Shown one piece after another: positions 6,476 through 11,856 of a DNA stretch of 11,856 nt. The translations under genes were made by a program, and so were the position numbers. The DNA is taken from positions 1 to 11,856 of the forward strand of contig JALOPD010000101.1 in assembly GCA_025454075.1 (NCBI GenBank). The letters run 5' to 3'. Below the pieces are notes generated by a model. That model was not told the DNA's origin, did not search any database, and saw nothing but the letters and a program-made list of their open reading frames with translations. The stretch's first letter is position 1, and each line of letters opens with the position of its first letter. The stretch is from Desulfobacterales bacterium (lineage in GTDB: Bacteria > Desulfobacterota > Desulfobacteria > Desulfobacterales > UBA2174_A).

Positions 6476-6996
6476 CACTTTAATTTGATGTTGCGCGATC
6501 CGGCGATCTTGTTTTCAAACTGGCTCCAAAACCGCCGGTCGGTCTCCATCCAGCGGTCCCCGAAGCGCGTGTCGAAATACCCCCGCAGTTCGTCGAACAG
6601 GCGGCCCCAGCCGCGAGGGTAGTCCTGCGTCAGCGCATCTTCCAGGTAAGGCACGATGTCCGCCAGCTTGTCTTTCGGCAGATAGGCCCTGGCGCCGAGT
6701 TCAATGGATTTTTTCAGCGCCTCCGGGTTCAGGGCATGCGCCGTGAGCATCACGACCGGGATGCCCTGGGCGGCGGTTTTTCGCAGCAGATCGAAACCGT
6801 CGATCCCCATGATGTCCAGCACGGCCAGGTCATACCGGTTGGCGTTCATTTTCGCGACGGCCTCGGCGTGGGTGGTCGCCAGATCGACCCGGCACTGCGG
6901 GGCGTCGCTGAGGATCAGCTCCTCAAGACTCGCCAGAACATCGGCCTCGTCGTCCACGGCCAGAACGCGCTTGCCGTTCAATGCGGACTCCGTCAT
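6475..6996 (-). CDS. Stand-alone response regulator with a novel C-terminal extension
   Basis: Two-component response regulator, 173 residues. The receiver domain fills residues about 9-120. It has the acidic pair D15/D16, the phosphoacceptor D61 (LAVLDIMGIDGFDLL), T85 in VVMLTAH and K108 in YLPKDK, so it should be phosphorylatable. After the receiver there is a tail of about 50 residues rich in aromatic and basic residues (RGWGRLFDELRGYF, then RWMETDRRFWSQF). It shows no helix-turn-helix, GGDEF or other output domain that I recognise. The output is therefore likely through protein contact. No histidine kinase lies in the window. A strong GAAGGAGGG lies 5 bases before the ATG at 6996. It is the last gene of the minus-strand group, 89 bases after the ACT-domain gene, so it may be cotranscribed with it or have its own promoter. 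Confidence 0.88.
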   Translation of the reverse strand: MTESALNGKRVLAVDDEADVLASLEELILSDAPQCRVDLATTHAEAVAKMNANRYDLAVLDIMGIDGFDLLRKTAAQGIPVVMLTAHALNPEALKKSIELGARAYLPKDKLADIVPYLEDALTQDYPRGWGRLFDELRGYFDTRFGDRWMETDRRFWSQFENKIAGSRNIKLK

Positions 6997-7085
6997 GGTG
7001 CCCTCCTTCTATGAAAATAGCTTCAGACGCTGCAAGCCGCCGCCGGCGGCGAATTCCCTCGACCACATTCGCTCCCCGGGCTTGC

Positions 7086-7565
7086 TCATTTGAAGATCTT
7101 GGCGGCCAGGTCGATGTCCTCGGGGCAGAAAACAAAGAGGCACTCGGCGTCCGGACCGGCCACCGACCCGTAGACATAGCTGATGTTGATGCCTTCCTCC
7201 CCGAATTTCTTGGTGATGGCGGCCAGTTCCCCCGGCCGGTTCTTCAACCGCAGCGCGATCACGGGCCGGAGGTCGAAGAGGTACTCGTTCTCGGAGAGCA
7301 GGCCGACGGCCTGGTCGGTGTTGTCGGTCAGCATGCGGATCAGCGCGAACTCCGCCGAGTCTTTTTGCATGGAGCTGTAGCTGGAGGCGGAGGCGATGCG
7401 CTGCAGCGATTTCCCGCGCGCCTGGAACAGCTGCTGCACGTAGGCCGAAGCGTCCTGAATCATGAGGGCGTCGATGTTCACCCCGCTGCCGCCCAGCAGC
7501 GCGGACAGCCGGCCCAGTTCCCCCGGCACATTTTTAAGAAACAACGAGATTTCGGTGCGTACCAT
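7086..7565 (-). CDS. Tandem ACT-domain protein, probable amino acid sensor
   Basis: Small protein of 159 residues with two ACT domains, the fold that binds amino acids in regulatory proteins. The first begins TEISLFLKNVPGELGRLSALL with the turn GVNIDAL (about residues 4-36). The second begins IALRLKNRPGELAAITKKF with GINISYVYGSV (about residues 103-135). The two starts share the pattern LKN-x-PGEL, which supports an internal duplication. Between them, residues about 41-68 (including ARGKSLQRIASASSYSSMQK) look like an insertion before the strand SAEFALIRML. No enzyme domain is attached. The start at 7565 is preferred to an upstream ATG at 7799 that would overlap the acyl-CoA dehydrogenase; CAGGAGA lies just upstream. 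It sits between the acyl-CoA dehydrogenase and response regulator genes. Related proteins are often found near acyl- or aryl-CoA ligases, but the ligand is unknown. Confidence 0.85.
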   Translation of the reverse strand: MVRTEISLFLKNVPGELGRLSALLGGSGVNIDALMIQDASAYVQQLFQARGKSLQRIASASSYSSMQKDSAEFALIRMLTDNTDQAVGLLSENEYLFDLRPVIALRLKNRPGELAAITKKFGEEGINISYVYGSVAGPDAECLFVFCPEDIDLAAKIFK

Positions 7566-7598
7566 GGCGGTCTCCTGAGGTTGACATTGATTTCCCGG

Positions 7599-7641
7599 TT
7601 TTCGTCGAGCCTGCCGCCCCGGGTGGAGGGCTCGGCGAAAA
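7599..7641 (-). promoter_or_regulatory. Hairpin between the acyl-CoA dehydrogenase and ACT-domain genes
   Basis: Bases 7599-7611 (TTTTCGTCGAGCC) and 7629-7641 (GGCTCGGCGAAAA) form a 13-bp stem with a single mismatch and a 17-base loop. On the minus strand it starts immediately after the acyl-CoA dehydrogenase stop codon. The U residues are on the 5' side and the A residues on the 3' side, the reverse of a rho-independent terminator. A role in mRNA processing or differential stability between the two genes is more likely; this is inference. Confidence 0.45.
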
Positions 7642-8796
7642 CTAGGGGCTGCGCTTGTCCTTGAGCACGTGGTTCGAGATGACGATCCGCTGGATCTCGG
7701 AGGTGCCCTCGTAGATGGTGAACACCCGTGCGTCGCGGTAATAGCGCTCCACGGCGTACTCCTTGGTGAACCCGTAGCCGCCGTGAAGCTGGACGGCATG
7801 CGCCGTGACGCGGTTGACCATCTCGGAGGCGTACAGCTTGGCCATGGAGGCCTGCAGGCTGTAATTCTCGCCGGCGTCCTTCATCTGGGCGGCGGAGAGC
7901 ATCAGCAGGCGTGCGGCCTCGATCTCCGTCGCCATGTCGGCGATCATCCAGCGGATTCCCTGGAACTTGGCGATCTTCTGCCCGAACTGCTCGCGCTCCT
8001 GGGTGTACTTTACGGCGGCGTCCAGCGCGGCCTGGGCCACCCCGACCGACTGGGAGGCGATGCCGATGCGGCCGCAATCCAGGCCGGTCATGGCGATCAG
8101 AAAGCCGTCGCCCTCATTCCCCAGCAGCTGGTCGGCCGGGACGCGGCAGTCGTCCAGGATCAGGTCGCAGGTGTCCGACGCCCGCAGCCCCATTTTGTCC
8201 TCCAGCGGGCCCGCCTTGAGGCCCTTGGCCCCCTGTTCCACCAAGAACGCGCTGATGCCGCGGTGCGCCCGGGCGTCGTCGGTTTTTGCGGTCACGATGA
8301 TGAGCCCGGCGTTTTTTCCCGTAGTGGTGAAGCGCTTGGTGCCGTTGAGGACATAGCTGCTGCCGTCGCGCACGGCCTTAGTGGTCTGGCGGGCGGGGTC
8401 CGAACCGGCGTTCGGCTCGGTCAGCGAGAAGGCGCCGATGATCTCGCCGGAGGCCAGGCGGGTGAGGAATTTCTGCTTCTGCTTCTCCGTGCCGTACTTC
8501 AGGACGCTTTCGCACACGATCGAGTTGTGCACCGACATCACGACGGCCGTGGAGGCGCAGGCGTAGGCTACCTCCGACAGCGCCAGCACGTAGCTGATCG
8601 CGTCGGCCCCGGAGCCGCCGTACTCCGGCGGCACCATCATCCCCATGAGGCCGAGCTCGGCCAGCTTCTTGAGGTTGTCCGCTGGGAAGAGCTTCTTCTG
8701 GTCGCGTTCCATGGCGCGCGGGGCGAATTCCTCGCGGGCCAGGTCCCTCACCATGGACTGGATCATCAGCTGTTCTTCGGTGAGCTTGAAAGACAT
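7642..8796 (-). CDS. Short-chain or branched-chain acyl-CoA dehydrogenase
   Basis: FAD-dependent enzyme that oxidises an acyl-CoA to a trans-2-enoyl-CoA and passes electrons to electron-transfer flavoprotein. It has 384 residues, the standard length for butyryl-CoA dehydrogenase types. Signature 1 is GAFSLTEPNAGSD at 121-133. The C-terminal signature runs from QLHGGYGFTKEYAVERYYRD through YEGTSEIQR, placing the catalytic base at Glu363 in YEGT, as in short-chain enzymes. REQFGQKIAKFQ and DCGRIGIASQSVG are also typical of the family. GGAGGAG lies just before the ATG. It lies between the XRE-cupin regulator and the ACT-domain gene and fits with the thiolase and hydroxyacyl-CoA dehydrogenase upstream. 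The chain length of the substrate cannot be fixed by eye; butyryl-, isovaleryl- or 2-methylbutyryl-CoA are all possible. No etfAB genes are present here. Confidence 0.95.
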   Translation of the reverse strand: MSFKLTEEQLMIQSMVRDLAREEFAPRAMERDQKKLFPADNLKKLAELGLMGMMVPPEYGGSGADAISYVLALSEVAYACASTAVVMSVHNSIVCESVLKYGTEKQKQKFLTRLASGEIIGAFSLTEPNAGSDPARQTTKAVRDGSSYVLNGTKRFTTTGKNAGLIIVTAKTDDARAHRGISAFLVEQGAKGLKAGPLEDKMGLRASDTCDLILDDCRVPADQLLGNEGDGFLIAMTGLDCGRIGIASQSVGVAQAALDAAVKYTQEREQFGQKIAKFQGIRWMIADMATEIEAARLLMLSAAQMKDAGENYSLQASMAKLYASEMVNRVTAHAVQLHGGYGFTKEYAVERYYRDARVFTIYEGTSEIQRIVISNHVLKDKRSP

Positions 8797-8914
8797 CGTT
8801 TTCTCCTCCGCCCAGGATGCCGATAAAATGGATTCGAGGCCACCCCGTCGGTAGGGGTGGGAACGAACGTCTGCGCCGCCGACGGCGGGCCTTGAGCCCC
8901 CCGCCGAGGGCCGG
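8797..8914. other. Spacer with two small hairpins before the acyl-CoA dehydrogenase
   Basis: This 118-base spacer separates the XRE-cupin stop codon from the acyl-CoA dehydrogenase start. It holds CCACCCC (8840-8846) against GGGGTGG (8854-8860), a 7-bp stem with a 7-base loop, and CGGCGGG (8883-8889) against CCCGCCG (8900-8906), a 7-bp stem with a 10-base loop. Neither has a T tract on the minus strand. They may be operator-like or affect the mRNA; no promoter is clear. Confidence 0.4.
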
Positions 8915-9466
8915 TCAAGGCGTGTAGATCACCACCAGCAGTTCGGCGCTCTCGTCGCTGACGCTTCTCAGCTTGTGGGGAATCCCGGAATTGAAGTGCA
9001 ACGAGTCCCCGGCGGAAAGCGTGTTGACGTGGTCGCCGACCGTGACCTGGACCTTGCCGGAGAGCACATAGTCGAACTCCTCGCCTTCGTGGTGGTAATC
9101 GACGCCCTTGTGCTCCTGCTGGGCCTTGATCACGACCCGGAAGGCCTTGAGGTGCTTGTTCTCGGCGCCGGGGGTCAGCGTCGTGTAGGCGTAATTTTCC
9201 GTGCGCTTGGTGTGGGCCGTGACGCGCTTCTCCAGCTTGGATTCGGGTTCCTTGAGCAGCGAGGCGCTGTCGATTTCGAGCGCCCGGGCAATCTGCAGGA
9301 TGGCCCCCACGGGGGGGATGGCCTTGCCGGCCTCCAGCGCCTTGAGGTAGTCGAGGGAAAAGCCGGTCTCGTTGGCAATGCGCTCCAGCGGGACGCCTTT
9401 TTCGATCCGCACGTTCTTGATCTTGCCGCCGATCGGCACGCGTTGGGCTTTTTTGGGTTTCGGCAT
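8915..9466 (-). CDS. XRE-family regulator with a C-terminal cupin domain
   Basis: Predicted transcription regulator of 183 residues. Residues about 12-71 form an XRE helix-turn-helix: IGGKIKNVRIEKGVPLERIANETGFSLDYLKALEAGKAIPP, then a helix ending SLLKEP. Residues about 108-183 form a small cupin barrel with H125/H126, E130 and H164 (motifs YHHEGEEFDYVLSGKV and HFNSGIPHK), which would bind a metal or a small ligand. Regulators of this design commonly sense a metabolite and control a neighbouring catabolic operon. It lies between the hydroxyacyl-CoA dehydrogenase and acyl-CoA dehydrogenase genes, so control of beta-oxidation is the simple guess. The ATG at 9466 is chosen over one at 9523 because AGGAGG sits 4 bases upstream and the residues between the two look non-homologous. 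Inverted repeats lie just upstream and could be its own operator. Confidence 0.9.
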   Translation of the reverse strand: MPKPKKAQRVPIGGKIKNVRIEKGVPLERIANETGFSLDYLKALEAGKAIPPVGAILQIARALEIDSASLLKEPESKLEKRVTAHTKRTENYAYTTLTPGAENKHLKAFRVVIKAQQEHKGVDYHHEGEEFDYVLSGKVQVTVGDHVNTLSAGDSLHFNSGIPHKLRSVSDESAELLVVIYTP

Positions 9467-9482
9467 GAGGCCTCCTATGAAT

Positions 9483-9573
9483 CCGGTCAACCGGTCGGCC
9501 CGACCGCCGGTCTGTCCGGTCAAACAAAAACTGCCAGGATTCCATCGTCGTTTGACCGACGACGGGCCGACCG
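9483..9573 (-). promoter_or_regulatory. Nested inverted repeats upstream of the XRE-cupin gene
   Basis: The 110-base spacer between the hydroxyacyl-CoA dehydrogenase stop and the XRE-cupin start is full of CGGTC words. CGGTCGG-C-CCGACCG at 9492-9506 is a perfect 7-bp dyad. CCGGTCAA occurs at 9483-9490 and 9516-9523. CGGTCAAAC (9517-9525) is repeated inverted at 9550-9558, and CGGTCGGCCC (9492-9501) is repeated inverted at 9564-9573, so the last two pairs are nested. The layout suits binding of a dimeric regulator such as the adjacent XRE-cupin protein. It could also form an RNA hairpin. The repeats are seen; the role is inference. Confidence 0.5.
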
Positions 9574-9576
9574 TCT

Positions 9577-10428
9577 CTATTTGTACTCGAAAAACCCGCG
9601 GCCGGTCTTGCGGCCGAGCCAGCCGGCTTCCACGTATTTGCGCAGCAGCGGGCAGGGGCGGTACTTGGAATCCTTGAACCCGTCGTAAAGGGTCTCCATG
9701 ATGGCGAGACAGGTGTCCAGGCCGATCAGGTCCGCGAGCGCCAGCGGCCCCATGGGATGGTTCATGCCGAGCTTCATCACGGTGTCGATGTCCTCGCGCG
9801 TGCCGACGCCGTGGTACAGGCAGTAGACGGCCTCGTTGATCATCGGCAGCAGGATGCGGTTGGCGATGAACCCCGGGTAGTCGTTGGCCCTGGCCGGGGT
9901 CTTGCCGAATTTTTCGGACAAGGCCCAGGTGATCTTCAAAGTCTCCTCCGAGGTGGCGATCCCGGGGATGACCTCCACGAGCTTCATCACCGGCACCGGG
10001 TTCATGAAGTGCATGCCGATGACCTTGTCCGGCCGCCGGGTCTGGGCCGCGATCCGGCCGATGGGGATGGAGGAGGTGTTGGTGGCGAGGATGGACCCCG
10101 GCGGGCAGATCTGGTCCAGGTCCCGGAAAATTTTGAACTTGATGTCCTGCCGCTCCGTGGCGGCCTCCACCACGAAATCCGCCGCGGCCATGTCCTGGAG
10201 GCTGACGCTGCCTTTGATCCTGCCGAGAAGGGCGTCCTTTTCAGCGGCCGCCATTTTCCCTTTTTCGACACTGCGGGTCAGGATGCTCGCGATGGTTTTC
10301 AGGCCCTTGTCGACGAACTCCTGCTGGATGTCGTTCATGATGACCGTAAGCCCGCTGGCGGCCGCCACCTGGGCGATACCGTTGCCCATCTGGCCCGAGC
10401 CGATGACGCCGAAAACTTTTACTTCCAT
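9577..10428 (-). CDS. hbd: 3-hydroxybutyryl-CoA dehydrogenase
   Basis: NAD-dependent enzyme that interconverts 3-hydroxyacyl-CoA and acetoacetyl-CoA or another 3-ketoacyl-CoA. The 283 residues match the stand-alone (not trifunctional) form. The Rossmann motif GSGQMG is at 10-15, with Asp33 after the second strand, as expected for NAD preference. The catalytic set is visible: Ser119 in ATNTSSIPI, His140 in GMHFMNP, Glu152 in MKLVEV and Asn190 in GFIANR. The C-terminal domain ends with the typical GWLGRKTGRGFFEYK. AGGAGG lies 6 bases before the ATG at 10428. It follows the thiolase gene by 148 bases and precedes the XRE-cupin gene by 110. The enzyme can run in either direction, but the acyl-CoA dehydrogenase nearby favours oxidation. 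In aromatic-acid degraders the close relative is called paaH. Confidence 0.95.
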   Translation of the reverse strand: MEVKVFGVIGSGQMGNGIAQVAAASGLTVIMNDIQQEFVDKGLKTIASILTRSVEKGKMAAAEKDALLGRIKGSVSLQDMAAADFVVEAATERQDIKFKIFRDLDQICPPGSILATNTSSIPIGRIAAQTRRPDKVIGMHFMNPVPVMKLVEVIPGIATSEETLKITWALSEKFGKTPARANDYPGFIANRILLPMINEAVYCLYHGVGTREDIDTVMKLGMNHPMGPLALADLIGLDTCLAIMETLYDGFKDSKYRPCPLLRKYVEAGWLGRKTGRGFFEYK

Positions 10429-10576
10429 TGAATTCCTCCTTAATTTTAGAAGCGATTGTGATAAGTTTCTTTTTTGTCCCTGCAGGTAATCGTTTTAAGT
10501 GTTAAGGGGTGGAAAAAAATCGAGTCTATAATTCGAATTCATTCTTTGCCTAAAACGTAACACTTGAAACTTAAAC
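10429..10576. other. AT-rich spacer between the thiolase and hbd genes
   Basis: This 148-base spacer is clearly poorer in GC than its neighbours. It contains AAGTGTTA at 10497-10504 repeated inverted as TAACACTT at 10558-10565, a perfect 10-base palindrome AATTCGAATT at 10530-10539, and TGCCTAAAA at about 10548-10556, shared with the tandem repeat after livH. A run of seven A residues at 10513-10519 gives a U run on the minus strand, without a clear stem before it. I see no convincing promoter. The only functional part I can support is the hbd ribosome site at 10435-10440. Confidence 0.5.
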
Positions 10577-11752
<1,176 letters not shown>

Positions 11753-11800
11753 TGTTTTTCTCCTTATTTCTTTTTCGCCTCCGGCGGAAAACAAATCATA

Positions 11801-11820
11801 GACGCCGTGCTGGCGGCGTC
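11801..11820 (-). other. Hairpin in the thiolase upstream region
   Basis: Bases 11801-11807 (GACGCCG) pair with 11814-11820 (CGGCGTC) around a 6-base loop. It lies about 50 bases upstream of the thiolase start on the minus strand, within the last 104 bases of the window. It may be part of the leader or an operator. No gene and no clear promoter is seen in this stretch. Confidence 0.35.
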
Positions 11821-11856
11821 TGGTTACATATTCCTTCTGTACCGGCCCCCGACCGC

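Noticed and set aside
7038..7051. 14-base palindrome CGCCGCCGGCGGCG before the response regulator gene
   Set aside because: It is made of simple GCC repeats common in such GC-rich DNA, so the symmetry is weak evidence for a site.
7566..7799. Upstream ATG for the ACT-domain protein
   Set aside because: It would overlap the end of the acyl-CoA dehydrogenase and add 78 residues of low-complexity sequence; CAGGAGA before 7565 decides the start.
7669..8826. A 385-codon plus-strand frame opposite the acyl-CoA dehydrogenase
   Set aside because: It is a mirror of a strongly supported gene and matches no family I recognise. Other long antisense frames at 755-2065, 5282-6112 and 9757-10431 were rejected for the same reason.

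Overview
The window looks like chromosomal DNA from a GC-rich, probably anaerobic bacterium of the Desulfobacterota (former Deltaproteobacteria), for example a sulfate reducer or a syntrophic acid degrader. This is inferred from gene content and protein style: a Liv-type ABC transporter with a basic C-terminal tail on LivF, an acyl-CoA ligase next to it, short-chain beta-oxidation genes controlled by an XRE-cupin regulator, and AT-rich GTGCCTAA-like repeats between genes. No marker gene such as rRNA is present, so the assignment is only moderately secure. There are no RNA genes, insertion sequences, phage genes or CRISPR arrays.

The plus strand (bases 1 to 6373) reads livH (5' end cut off), livM, a secreted substrate-binding protein, livF, a small LEA14/WHy-type lipoprotein, then a variant acyl-CoA ligase of the ANL superfamily. 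Together they suggest uptake of a branched-chain amino acid or another organic acid, followed by possible CoA activation. LivG is not in the window and probably lies upstream of livH. The spaces between these genes hold a four-copy 9-bp tandem repeat, a palindrome whose loop exposes the livM ribosome binding site, a 10-bp GC hairpin before the binding-protein gene and a 12-bp hairpin after the lipoprotein gene.

The minus strand (bases 11752 down to 6475) reads acetyl-CoA acetyltransferase, 3-hydroxyacyl-CoA dehydrogenase, an XRE-cupin regulator, acyl-CoA dehydrogenase, a two-ACT-domain protein and a stand-alone response regulator. The three enzymes cover three of the four steps of short-chain beta-oxidation; enoyl-CoA hydratase and the electron-transfer flavoprotein are absent here. 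The two groups converge at a GC-rich spacer near 6374 to 6474.

Most of the window is ordinary metabolism. The points most worth a second look are the acyl-CoA ligase, whose nucleotide-binding loop and catalytic lysine positions are both altered; the nested inverted repeats upstream of the XRE-cupin gene; the livM start-site hairpin; and the lipoprotein embedded in the transporter operon.
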